DNA of 64,000 bases, from contig NZ_JAFMYV010000001.1 of assembly GCF_017353185.1 (NCBI RefSeq), positions 854,201 to 918,200 on the forward strand. Direction: 5' to 3'. Positions 18,350-26,742 of the stretch are shown one piece after another. A program made the position numbers and the translations under genes. Source of the DNA: Fibrella rubiginis. Its GTDB lineage: Bacteria > Bacteroidota > Bacteroidia > Cytophagales > Spirosomataceae. The stretch's first letter is position 1, and every line of letters begins with the position of its first letter. The notes under the pieces were generated by a model. That model worked only from the letters and a program-made list of their open reading frames with translations, was not told the DNA's origin and did not search any database.

Positions 18350-18826
18350 TCAAAACAGGTTGAACAGGGTGTTGAGTGACCAAGAAACCCTTTGACGATT
18401 GGTTTTCTGTGAGGTAACGGGTAGTTGGTAAACCTCTGGCAGTGCGGCTGTGCGCCGCAGCAATGATTGAAGTTTAGCTCTGGCCTCAAGCGGGTTAAAT
18501 GGCTTCGGCAAGTAGCTGTCTGCACCGGCATCCAGGCAATCAATGCGAGTGGCGCTGTCAGTGGCGCCAGAAAGCACAATAATGGGGGTTTGCCCAATCA
18601 ACTGATTGGCACGCACAAAACGAATAAGCTCCAGCCCGCTAAACGCCGTTAGATTCAACTCTGTCATAATAGCGTCGAACCGGTTTCCCTGCACGAGCAG
18701 TCGAACCGCGTCACGCCCTGTACGGGCAACTACACAGTCAAAATCTGCTTTCAGCGTTTGCTGAAGCACAGAGATGATGTGTGGGTTTTCATCGATGATG
18801 AGCAGACGTTTGGCAGGCTTTCTCAT
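18350..18826 (-). CDS. Stand-alone receiver protein with Glu at the phosphorylation site
   Basis: A 158-residue single receiver domain with no output domain. The acidic pocket is present (LLIIDENPH), and the conserved Lys is present in YLPKPF. Ser replaces Thr in VLSGATD. The phosphoacceptor position reads AIMTELNL, so Glu56 stands where Asp is expected; the DNA codon is GAG. Such a change often mimics the phosphorylated state, so the protein may be locked on (family knowledge plus inference). It is the first gene of the minus-strand polysaccharide locus and probably a regulator or docking partner there. A run of nine T precedes the ATG. Confidence 0.8.
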   Translation of the reverse strand: MRKPAKRLLIIDENPHIISVLQQTLKADFDCVVARTGRDAVRLLVQGNRFDAIMTELNLTAFSGLELIRFVRANQLIGQTPIIVLSGATDSATRIDCLDAGADSYLPKPFNPLEARAKLQSLLRRTAALPEVYQLPVTSQKTNRQRVSWSLNTLFNLF

Positions 18827-19672
18827 AAAAAAAAATTATTCGGGGCGTTGTGGCACGAAGTTTGTTACGTATCGATGCACAGCGTACTACACCAATTTAT
18901 TTGTCAAGTACACGGGCATCAACTCGGGTTTAAACTTTTTTTTCGTTGAGCAATAACATTGGCAACTTGAAAACTGAGAATGGCATGGTAATTGATACTA
19001 ATTCGGTGTACTCGTAATCCGTTACGACTGCAGAACGCTTACATACACAGCTTGAATTTGCACAGCTACTGCCTTTCAATCCTCGAGGCCAGTTGCTCTG
19101 CGAATTTGACCGGTTCACTATGGTGTTCCCAAAATCGTTTGTACGATTCTTGGGCACATTATTGCTGTTTAGAACCATTGAATGAAATCCCGTCACAGCG
19201 GTTTACTGAGTATATAATAGCCAATATTGTTATTAAAAGGCGTACTTTTGTTTATAAATATTATCTATATTATTGATAATCAGCTAGTTAAGTTAGCTTG
19301 TTGATAGGTTGGTATTTTTTTTAAATTATTAGATTAGTCCTAGTAGTGCACGGTTTCGCTATACCTAAAAAATCATATGAAGCTGCAAAAGCCATCTAAT
19401 TGAGTAGTTTATACGAAGTACATCTGTCATGAATTAGCTGGCAATTAGTGGTCTCGCCGACTTAAATACCAATAGATGTTACTATGAGCAACTCGTTTAG
19501 CCAACGGCGCCTCTTGCGCTGATATGTTATAATTCCCAGTACACACTTCCCCACCTGGGCCGTATACGCTTCAACTAACAAATAAAGAAGCTTATGTTGA
19601 GCAGGTAGATCTACCAAGTGTTTGACGAAGTGCGGCGAATGCTGTTTCTTCACACACCTGAATCTGCCCACT
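18827..19672. other. Long AT-rich intergenic region between divergent genes
   Basis: About 850 bases with no convincing gene; open frames here are short and have unlikely composition. It is distinctly AT-rich at about 19,195-19,440 compared with both sides. It must hold the promoters of the polysaccharide locus to the left and of the histidine kinases to the right. A TACTTTTG matching the -7 consensus occurs near 19,242 on the plus strand without a good partner box. Confidence 0.5.
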
Positions 19673-21859
19673 ATGCACCGTTTGCTGTTCCTGTTAATTA
19701 GTTACCTCCTGATGAGGTCCGTTTCCGCCGTCGGGCAGGTAAGACGCGTGGAAAATCTCTCGGACCTGGGCGAATCACTGGCGGTGAACTGGGCGTTTCG
19801 GGCAGGTGACGATCGTGACTGGAGTCGCCCTGAGCTTGACGACCAAACCGGCCCTGGCAAGCCCTGGCAGCTACTTAACCCCGCTCAGCCCGTCCCTGAT
19901 CTGTTGCCGCGTCTTCCTCAGCGTATTGGCTGGCTCCGGCTTCGGCTGAAACTCGATTCATCTTTTCGCCGACAGCCAGTGCTGTTACGCTGGCGGCAGT
20001 CGGCGGCTACCGAAGTTTTCGCCAACGGACACTTGGTACGAGCTACGGGTATCGTTAGTTCTGACTCCAGCATGGCTAAAGCCGTACACGGTATGCATGA
20101 CTATTTTGCCGCTGCCCTACCCGACTCAATGGGTAACCTGGTGCTGGCTGTACGGTTTGTTGTAGCACCAACGGGCTACCGCGCACAATACGGGCAGCGG
20201 GTTAATTATCTGCTCAATATGAACCTGTTGCCTAACGGGCAAGAAACCACCCAACCCTACTACAACCGCTGGCAATCGCTGACACAGACGCTGGTAGCGG
20301 GGCTGCTGCTGATGATGGCCATTTTGCACGCGGCCTTTTATGCCTATGACACCACCCAGCGGGCAAACCTGTTTGTGGCCCTGGCTACGTTTTTTTTGGG
20401 TGTCGCGTCCCTATCGGTGGGGGTTAGCTTTTTGTTAATTGATGAACTGAGCAGCTATGAGTCGTGGAGCTTGGTCAACGTACTGTGTTATCCCCTGGGG
20501 TATGGGTGTCTGCTTACTGCCCTGTATCGTATTTTCGACCGGTCACAGGGAGCTATCTATTATGGTTGTTTGGTAGCCCTGGCTACGTTTGCCGTGCTGG
20601 GCCTGACTGATCGCATTAATGGCGCGTCATGGGCCGAAACGGGTTCGGAAGTGGTGGCGTTAACAGAACTGGTTCGGGTTACGGCGTTGTCGTGGCGACA
20701 GCGCGGAGCCAACATTATTGGTTTTGGCATGGGTGGGGCCTTGTTTTGCTTTCTGCTCTTCTTTGCCTACGACCGGCTTGAGAGGGACGGTTTGCTAAAA
20801 CTGGACCAGGCCGATGTGCATCTGTTCTACATTGTCGGCGTCTGTTGCGTACCCATTGCCATGTCGCTTTATCTGGCTCGCACGTTTGTGGCTACCCAAC
20901 GGCGATTGACGGGTCAACTACTTGAAATTCAGCGGCTATCGAAGCAGTCATTTGAGCAGGAGCAGGATCGGCAGCAAATGCTGATGAGGCAAAAAGACAT
21001 CCTGGCCCAACAGGTATCCGAGCGCACGGCGCAGTTGCAGGCGTCGCTCGATGAGCTACGTACTACGCAGGACCAGCTGGTGCAAAAAGAGAAAATGGCC
21101 AGTTTGGGTGAGCTAACAGCAGGCATTGCCCACGAAATTCAGAATCCGCTCAACTTTGTCAATAACTTCTCGGAAGTGAGCACTGAGTTGGTGAGAGAGC
21201 TGGAAGAGGAACGGGCCAAAGGGGTGGAGCGGGATACCGAACTGGAAGCCGAGATTTTGGCCGATCTAAATCAGAACCTGGAAAAGATCGGGCACCACGG
21301 GCAGCGGGCTTCGGCCATTGTGCGGAGCATGTTGCAGCATAGCCGCACCAGCACGGGACAGCGTGAACCCACGGATATCAACGCGCTGGCTGATGAATAC
21401 CTGCGCCTCAGTTATCATGGCCTGCGGGCGAAGGAAAAAGCTTTCAACGCCGCTATGGACGCTGACTTTGCCGCTGATTTGCCGCTCATATCGGTAGTGG
21501 GGCAAGACATTGGCCGGGTATTGCTCAACCTGTTCAACAATGCCTTCTATGCCGTGCAGCAAAAGCACCTCAGCGGGCAGGGTGGGTCGGGGTATCAACC
21601 CAGAGTGCGGGTGCAGACGCGGGCCGTGAAAGGGGGCATAGAAATACGGGTTGCCGACAATGGCGTGGGTATGAATGAGGACGTGGCACAGAAACTGTTT
21701 CAACCCTTCTTCACCACGAAGCCCGCTGGCAGTGGCACAGGCCTGGGTCTCAGCCTAAGCTACGATATCATCACCAAAGGCCATGGCGGCAGCCTTCGGG
21801 TAGAGAGTGTCGAGGGCGAAGGGGCTACATTTATCGTTATGATTCCGAACGCGCGTTAG
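19673..21859 (+). CDS. Membrane sensor histidine kinase (periplasmic domain, 7TM-like, HisKA-HATPase)
   Basis: A 728-residue kinase. A signal peptide (start at ATG 19673, not the upstream TTG at 19622) is followed by a periplasmic beta-rich domain to about residue 200. About seven membrane helices (roughly 205-425) and a coiled coil come next. The phosphoacceptor region is AGIAHEIQNPLNFVNNF. An ATPase domain carries ADNGVGM and GTGLGLSLSYDII. The layout matches 7TMR-DISM-type sensors common in Bacteroidota. No response regulator is adjacent. The C-terminal half is nearly identical to that of the next gene, so the two arose by duplication. A separate receiver gene lies upstream on the other strand. 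Confidence 0.87.
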   Translation: MHRLLFLLISYLLMRSVSAVGQVRRVENLSDLGESLAVNWAFRAGDDRDWSRPELDDQTGPGKPWQLLNPAQPVPDLLPRLPQRIGWLRLRLKLDSSFRRQPVLLRWRQSAATEVFANGHLVRATGIVSSDSSMAKAVHGMHDYFAAALPDSMGNLVLAVRFVVAPTGYRAQYGQRVNYLLNMNLLPNGQETTQPYYNRWQSLTQTLVAGLLLMMAILHAAFYAYDTTQRANLFVALATFFLGVASLSVGVSFLLIDELSSYESWSLVNVLCYPLGYGCLLTALYRIFDRSQGAIYYGCLVALATFAVLGLTDRINGASWAETGSEVVALTELVRVTALSWRQRGANIIGFGMGGALFCFLLFFAYDRLERDGLLKLDQADVHLFYIVGVCCVPIAMSLYLARTFVATQRRLTGQLLEIQRLSKQSFEQEQDRQQMLMRQKDILAQQVSERTAQLQASLDELRTTQDQLVQKEKMASLGELTAGIAHEIQNPLNFVNNFSEVSTELVRELEEERAKGVERDTELEAEILADLNQNLEKIGHHGQRASAIVRSMLQHSRTSTGQREPTDINALADEYLRLSYHGLRAKEKAFNAAMDADFAADLPLISVVGQDIGRVLLNLFNNAFYAVQQKHLSGQGGSGYQPRVRVQTRAVKGGIEIRVADNGVGMNEDVAQKLFQPFFTTKPAGSGTGLGLSLSYDIITKGHGGSLRVESVEGEGATFIVMIPNAR

Positions 21860-21877
21860 CCTGTATATCAGTTGCTT

Positions 21878-23260
21878 ATGGACTTAACCGTTTTCTCCGT
21901 CACTATCTTTCTGCTTTTCCGGATTCGTGTGTTTCTGGAAACAAAAGAGCGTACACCCGTCTGGGATCGCTGGCTACTGTGGTCGGCTTATGGGTTAATT
22001 GCCCTGGTTCCGCTTGATAGCCTTGTCGATAACCTGGGCTATAACCTGCTAGTTACCTGGCTGTGTTATGTGGCGCTGGCCTTTGCTGCCTACGTAACCT
22101 ACAGGCGGTCACAACGGTACCCACCCGCGCGGGTATTGCTGTTCGGGTTATTGCCATTTATTGCGGTCCATCTGGTGATTTACCTCATCAAAAACATCCT
22201 GCCCAAGTCGGTTTACTGGCCAAACCACACCTGGTTCGAGAGTGCGCTGGGCTTCTTCTACTTTTGGGTAGGTGGCTTGTATCTCATTGCCGCCCGACAG
22301 CGAAAAACATATACCAAAGAACACCAGGCCCGCATTGACCGCGAGGAGGCTGAACAGCGTGAGCGCCACCTGCTGGAAGGCCTGGTGCAGGAACGGACGG
22401 CCGAACTAACCCACCAAAAGGAGGCTCTGCAAGCTACCCTCAACGAACTTCAGGCAACGCAGGATCAACTGGTGCAACGCGAAAAGCTAGCCAGCCTGGG
22501 TGAGCTAACGGCGGGCATTGCCCACGAAATACAGAACCCGCTCAACTTTGTCAATAACTTCTCGGAAGTGAGCACCGAACTGGTGAAAGAACTGGCCGAA
22601 GAGCGTGAGAAAGGGGCCGCCCGTGACACTGAACTGGAAGCCGAGATTCTGGCTGATCTGATTCAGAATCTGGAAAAGATTGGGCATCACGGGCAGCGGG
22701 CCTCTGCTATTGTGCGCAACATGCTTCAACACAGCCGTACCAGCACAGGGCAGCGCGAACTTACTGACCTCAACGCGCTGGCCGACGAATATCTGCGCCT
22801 GAGCTATCACGGCCTGCGCGCCAAGGATAAGACGTTTAATGCCAGTTTTGTGGCCGATCTCGACCCCGACGTGGCTCCAATCAGCGTGGTGGCGCAGGAT
22901 ATTGGCCGGGTATTGCTCAACTTGTTCAACAATGCCTTCTATGCCGTGCAACAACGCCAGAAACAGGAGCGGGAAACGGGTACGCTGGCGGGTTACGCCT
23001 ACCGCCCTGCCGTGAAGGTGTCGACCAAACAGACGCCCGTTGGCGTGGAAATACGGGTAGCCGACAATGGCATTGGCATTCCCGACGAACTGGAAGGAAA
23101 GATTTTTCAGCCGTTTTTCACGACCAAACCCAGCGGTAGTGGTACGGGTCTGGGCCTAAGCCTGAGCTACGACATCATCACCAAAGGCCATGGCGGTTCG
23201 CTGGAGGTGCAGTCGGAAGAGGGCAAAGGCACCACGTTTGTGATCTTGCTGCCTCATTGA
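21878..23260 (+). CDS. Membrane sensor histidine kinase, paralogue of the preceding gene
   Basis: A kinase of about 460 residues with no periplasmic domain. It has five or six membrane helices in residues 1-150, a charged coiled coil (about 155-215), the phosphoacceptor box AGIAHEIQNPLNFVNNF, and an ATPase domain with ADNGIGIPDE and GTGLGLSLSYDII. ATG at 21878 is preferred over a TTG two codons earlier. It begins 18 bases after the upstream kinase stop, so both are probably co-transcribed. Its kinase core matches the neighbour over about 240 residues. It may form mixed dimers with it (inference). Confidence 0.86.
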   Translation: MDLTVFSVTIFLLFRIRVFLETKERTPVWDRWLLWSAYGLIALVPLDSLVDNLGYNLLVTWLCYVALAFAAYVTYRRSQRYPPARVLLFGLLPFIAVHLVIYLIKNILPKSVYWPNHTWFESALGFFYFWVGGLYLIAARQRKTYTKEHQARIDREEAEQRERHLLEGLVQERTAELTHQKEALQATLNELQATQDQLVQREKLASLGELTAGIAHEIQNPLNFVNNFSEVSTELVKELAEEREKGAARDTELEAEILADLIQNLEKIGHHGQRASAIVRNMLQHSRTSTGQRELTDLNALADEYLRLSYHGLRAKDKTFNASFVADLDPDVAPISVVAQDIGRVLLNLFNNAFYAVQQRQKQERETGTLAGYAYRPAVKVSTKQTPVGVEIRVADNGIGIPDELEGKIFQPFFTTKPSGSGTGLGLSLSYDIITKGHGGSLEVQSEEGKGTTFVILLPH

Positions 23261-23261
23261 A

Positions 23262-23412
23262 GGGAAAAGCAAGAGATAAGAGGCAAGAGACAAGAGGTAA
23301 GAAACAGGAAACAAGAGGCAAGAAACAAGAAATAAGAGAAAGGGGCTAACGCCAGCTGACGTTTATTTCTTGCCTCTTATTTCTTATCTCTTGACTCTTA
23401 TCTCTTGCTTCT
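23262..23412. repeat. Degenerate inverted repeat built of CAAGAGATAAGA-like units
   Basis: Between convergent genes, the left part is a purine-rich string of near-repeats such as GCAAGAGATAAGA and GGCAAGAAACAAG. The right part is its approximate reverse complement (CTTGCCTCTTATTTC, TCTTATCTCTTGCTT), around a short centre at about 23,345. It could fold into a long imperfect hairpin serving both flanking transcripts. The iterated unit structure differs from an ordinary terminator. Confidence 0.75.
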
Positions 23413-23418
23413 CCTTGT

Positions 23419-23886
23419 TCAATCTCCCTCAAATCGGATTGCCAGGCTCATGGGGCAACTAACGGCCATGCCTGCCTGGTGAGCCGGATACCAGCGGGGC
23501 ATCTGCACTACGGCCCGAAGCGCGGCCTTGTCGAGCAGTGGGCCCTGCGACTTTACAACCCGAATATTGGTCAGGAACCCTGTGGGTTGCACCCGAAAAC
23601 TTACCTCCACAACCCCTTCAATACCAGTTGTCCGGGCCGAATATGGGTACAGATCGGGGTCGAGGAAATAAGCGTCCAGCGCTGGTTTTCCACCCGGAAA
23701 GAAGGGTATGTTGTTGAGCGGTACGTATTCGTCAACTGACTCATTTTCAATTGATTTGCCTAGCTCTGTCGATACTAACCGAGACGGGTTTTCTGCCTTG
23801 GCTGATGTTAATGTGGCTGGGCACTGGCCCAGCGCAGATGAACGTAGCAGGACGGTGCAGACAAGCATAAAGACGTTGCGTTTCAT
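23419..23886 (-). CDS. TonB C-terminal-domain protein, exported
   Basis: A 155-residue protein with an N-terminal signal peptide (MKRNVFMLVC to ALGQ) and a C-terminal TonB-like domain (GIEGVVEVSFRVQPTG, NIRVVKSQG, AALRAVVQMPRWYP). ATG 23886 is chosen because it begins the signal peptide; an upstream in-frame ATG at 23943 adds 19 unlikely residues. It lacks the proline-rich spacer of classic TonB. It is one of the short TonB-domain proteins common in Bacteroidota, whose partners are mostly unknown. No TonB-dependent receptor gene is nearby. Confidence 0.75.
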   Translation of the reverse strand: MKRNVFMLVCTVLLRSSALGQCPATLTSAKAENPSRLVSTELGKSIENESVDEYVPLNNIPFFPGGKPALDAYFLDPDLYPYSARTTGIEGVVEVSFRVQPTGFLTNIRVVKSQGPLLDKAALRAVVQMPRWYPAHQAGMAVSCPMSLAIRFEGD

Positions 23887-24010
23887 AGTGCCGTGTTTTG
23901 TGTCTATCGGGCTGTTATTGCCGACGCAAAACTCGCAATGCACCTATGGCTGGTCAATCACGGAACTCCGTGGTTTAGGAGGCAGAACTCCGTGATATTT
24001 GATAATTCGC

Positions 24011-24826
24011 CTACGCTCTGAACCGAATCTGCTGCTGATCAAAAGCGCGCTTAATGGCTTTAATGACTTCACTCTGAGCAGCAAGCGGCTCGGTATGCGT
24101 GGGATTGATCCAGCAGCTGAGCACAAACTGAATCTGGGTATCGCTGAAATTCCGGTACAATAAATCGACAGGCTGGTGGGGCAACACAAACGGCAACTGC
24201 CGCACCGCTGCCTGGGCCGCCTGTTGCGCTCTGACCAGATCGTCGGGGTAGGCCACGCCCGCCACTACGTCGATCCGGCGCTGCCCACTTCGCGAAAAGT
24301 TGATGATGGGTTTCTGAAACACGTCTTTACTCGGAATCTCCACGGTTTGCCCCTGTCCATTGTCGAGCATGATAGACCGGAGTTTAATGTCGAGCACACG
24401 CCCCTGAAATCCATTGGTTTCTACGGTATCACCTACCTGGATGGGCCGGGATAGCGCAATGACAATGCCCGAAATAAAGTTGGCGGTCAGGTCCTGAAAA
24501 GCGAAACCGATGGCCAGTGCAATCACGCCGGCTCCGGCCAGCAGTGACGTAACTGTTTTTTCGAGGCCCACCACGCCCAATGCCACAAACACGCCTACGG
24601 CCAGCACCACAGACCGGACAATTGCCCCGGTCAGGTTCACCAGCGACTGGTTGTTACTCACCCGGTTTAGCCCCGCCGCTATCCACCGTTTCACCCACCG
24701 CGACAGGATAGTAAACAGTAACAGTAGCAGTACTGCCACCACGATTCGGGGTATGAGCCGCAGCCCCTGCCGGCCCCAGCTGATCAATTCGGCGTAAATA
24801 ACGAGTGTTGCTTTATATAGGTCCAT
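24011..24826 (-). CDS. Small-conductance mechanosensitive channel, MscS family
   Basis: A 271-residue channel that opens under membrane tension to release solutes in osmotic downshift. It has three membrane helices: about 22-45, 62-85, and a pore helix with small residues at about 90-125 (AGVIALAIGFAFQDLTANF). The beta domain follows with RPIQVGDTVETNGFQGRVLDI and IPSKDVFQKPIINFSRS, and then the alpha/beta cytoplasmic vestibule. Length and order match E. coli MscS (286 residues). It lies 86 bases after the LytTR regulator on the same strand and might be read through from that operon. Confidence 0.88.
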   Translation of the reverse strand: MDLYKATLVIYAELISWGRQGLRLIPRIVVAVLLLLLFTILSRWVKRWIAAGLNRVSNNQSLVNLTGAIVRSVVLAVGVFVALGVVGLEKTVTSLLAGAGVIALAIGFAFQDLTANFISGIVIALSRPIQVGDTVETNGFQGRVLDIKLRSIMLDNGQGQTVEIPSKDVFQKPIINFSRSGQRRIDVVAGVAYPDDLVRAQQAAQAAVRQLPFVLPHQPVDLLYRNFSDTQIQFVLSCWINPTHTEPLAAQSEVIKAIKRAFDQQQIRFRA

Positions 24827-24911
24827 CTTTTACAGCAGACAGTGAAGAACAGTAGGCAGCGTTATCCCGAGAGATTGTCTGTTGCCCACTTGTAGTACTG
24901 CATACTGTCCG

Positions 24912-25628
24912 TCACTGTTTAAACCGTGCCAACAACTCGTCGCGGTAGCCGGGGCTGAGGGGAATGGGCAGCTTGTCGCCGACGAGTACCTGATGCCGTT
25001 CTATTTTGTCGATGTGTTTCAGGTTGACGATATACGATTTATGGACCCGCATAAAATCGGTGGCGGGCAACTGGGCAAGGCCTTCGGCAATGGTCATACG
25101 GGTAACTACTTTTTTATCTCCCTCATAGAACATGAGGTAATTACCCTCCGACTCCACAAACAGCAACTCGTCCAGGTCGATACGAACGTAATCGTAGCCA
25201 TCTTTCACAAACAGCGTTTTTTGGGCGGCTTTGGCCGTTTCTGCAGATTGGCCGTTGGCCTGTTTCTGGTCGGCGGTGTGGCGGTCGTTAGCGCGGTTGA
25301 CTGCTTGCAGAAAGCGCCCAAAATCAATGGGTTTCACCAGATAATCGACAGCGTTGAGCTCAAAGCCTTTCACGGCATGCTCGGCATAGGCGGTGGTGAA
25401 AATGAACATCATGCCCGGTGGTAACAGCCGTGCCACGTCGAGGCCGGTTATGTCGGGCATGTTAATGTCGGAAAAGACGAGATCAACGGGGTGTTCGTGC
25501 AGGTAGGCAAGGGCCTCCACGGCGTTAACAAACGTCTGTTTCAGTTCCAGAAACGGTACTTTATTGGCGTGAAACCGAACCACGTCCAGCGCAATGGGTT
25601 CGTCGTCGATGGCAATACAGGTGAGCAT
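24912..25628 (-). CDS. LytTR-family response regulator
   Basis: A 238-residue regulator. The receiver domain (1-120) has the acidic pair IDDE, phosphoacceptor Asp54 in VFSDINMPD, and Lys in YLVKPIDFG. The LytTR DNA-binding domain is at about 140-238 (FVKDGYDYVRIDLDELLFVESEGNYLMFY, then FMRVHKSYIVNLKHI), typical of the AlgR/AgrA/LytR class. All receiver key residues are intact. It is the last gene of the operon started by the small membrane protein at 28,079, and 13 bases separate it from the kinase gene upstream. A tandem site of LytTR type lies upstream of that operon, which suggests autoregulation. Confidence 0.92.
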   Translation of the reverse strand: MLTCIAIDDEPIALDVVRFHANKVPFLELKQTFVNAVEALAYLHEHPVDLVFSDINMPDITGLDVARLLPPGMMFIFTTAYAEHAVKGFELNAVDYLVKPIDFGRFLQAVNRANDRHTADQKQANGQSAETAKAAQKTLFVKDGYDYVRIDLDELLFVESEGNYLMFYEGDKKVVTRMTIAEGLAQLPATDFMRVHKSYIVNLKHIDKIERHQVLVGDKLPIPLSPGYRDELLARFKQ

Positions 25629-25641
25629 AAGCAGGTATCTA

Positions 25642-26742
25642 TCAATTACTTAACTGCAACATTAAATCTAGGGTGGCTTGCCTGTCCAACACCTGTTCGG
25701 TAAGTGCGTAACGATCTGGGTACAGGAAAGCAAGGCGCTGCCGAACGTTGTACATTGCCTCGCTTTCGGTACTCAATGCCGCTGCGGGATACGTCAGCTG
25801 AAGATGCAATTGCTGCTGCCGAACGTTTACCCGGCCAACAATCAACGCATTACCCGCCTGTTGGAGCGCATGATCGATCAGGGGGGTGAGCAGGAGAGGA
25901 GGCAGGGTAGTGGGTTGCTCATCCCAGTCATAGCTAAACGAAATGGCGTGCTCGTTGGGCAGAAACTGCCGGTGAAATTGCACATACTCATCCACAAACC
26001 GAAGCTCGTCGCCCATATCTACCTGGGTAGCCTGAGTTTGTTCCAGTGGGTAGCGTATCAGCCGCGAGAGTTGCTGGACACCGTCGGGGGTGCGTTGGCC
26101 GCCTTCGGTGAGGGCTGTGCCGAAAATGTTGTTGAGGGAGTTGAAGAGAAAATGGGGGTTCACCTGCGCTTTCAGGGCTGTGAGTTCGGCCTGCGTACCG
26201 GTCTCGGTCAGGGCGTGCCGGGTTCGGTTGATTTCGCGGAAATAATGCCATACGCCATAGAGCACAAACCACCCCAGTACCCAGTATATCACGCTGCTAT
26301 TCACCTGGTTGGGGCCGGTGGCCAGCGTTAGCAGGCTGGTTAGCCCGCTGGCCAGCAGGGTAGGGGCGGCAATGACGTAGATGACACGCCCAACCCAGCT
26401 GCCCAGAAAAACGAACGGTTTCAGCCAGAAACGGTAGTTAATCACCGCCAGGCTCCACAGCAAACCCACCCACGGGAAGGCCTGTTCGGGAGCATAGCCA
26501 AATCGAACCACGATGTAGGCCAGGGTATAGCCAAACCTGTAGCCCCCTGAATTGAGCCGCCGCTGCACGTCGGGTACCAACTGCGCTGTCGATTCCAGGT
26601 AAGCGTTGATATACCGTTCGCCATGGCCCAGCCAAAACCCCGTCAGCGACAGAATCAGCACAATGAACACGCCGTATCTGTGCCAGAACTGACTGACAGG
26701 CAGCGGAATACGCTCTTTAAGTTGATGTAGCCGGTTCAGCAT
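25642..26742 (-). CDS. LytS-type sensor kinase with intact His box but degraded ATPase domain
   Basis: A 366-residue membrane protein of the His_kinase (LytS/YehU) family with about four membrane helices in residues 20-165. The phosphoacceptor box is perfect: KAQVNPHFLFNSLNNIF, His197. The ATP-binding domain is degraded. The N box reads PLIDHALQQAG (290-291 Asp-His for Glu-Asn). The Asp-x-Gly box is replaced by LTYPAAAL, and the glycine box GxGLxNV has become EAMYNVRQRL. It therefore probably cannot bind ATP alone but can accept a phosphate. It overlaps the neighbouring kinase, which has the opposite defect, by 7 bases. A heterodimer is the natural inference. Confidence 0.9.
   Translation of the reverse strand: MLNRLHQLKERIPLPVSQFWHRYGVFIVLILSLTGFWLGHGERYINAYLESTAQLVPDVQRRLNSGGYRFGYTLAYIVVRFGYAPEQAFPWVGLLWSLAVINYRFWLKPFVFLGSWVGRVIYVIAAPTLLASGLTSLLTLATGPNQVNSSVIYWVLGWFVLYGVWHYFREINRTRHALTETGTQAELTALKAQVNPHFLFNSLNNIFGTALTEGGQRTPDGVQQLSRLIRYPLEQTQATQVDMGDELRFVDEYVQFHRQFLPNEHAISFSYDWDEQPTTLPPLLLTPLIDHALQQAGNALIVGRVNVRQQQLHLQLTYPAAALSTESEAMYNVRQRLAFLYPDRYALTEQVLDRQATLDLMLQLSN

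Noticed and set aside
18930..19276. Short reading frames in the AT-rich gap
   Set aside because: Frames on both strands overlap, have unlikely composition and lack promoters or ribosome sites.
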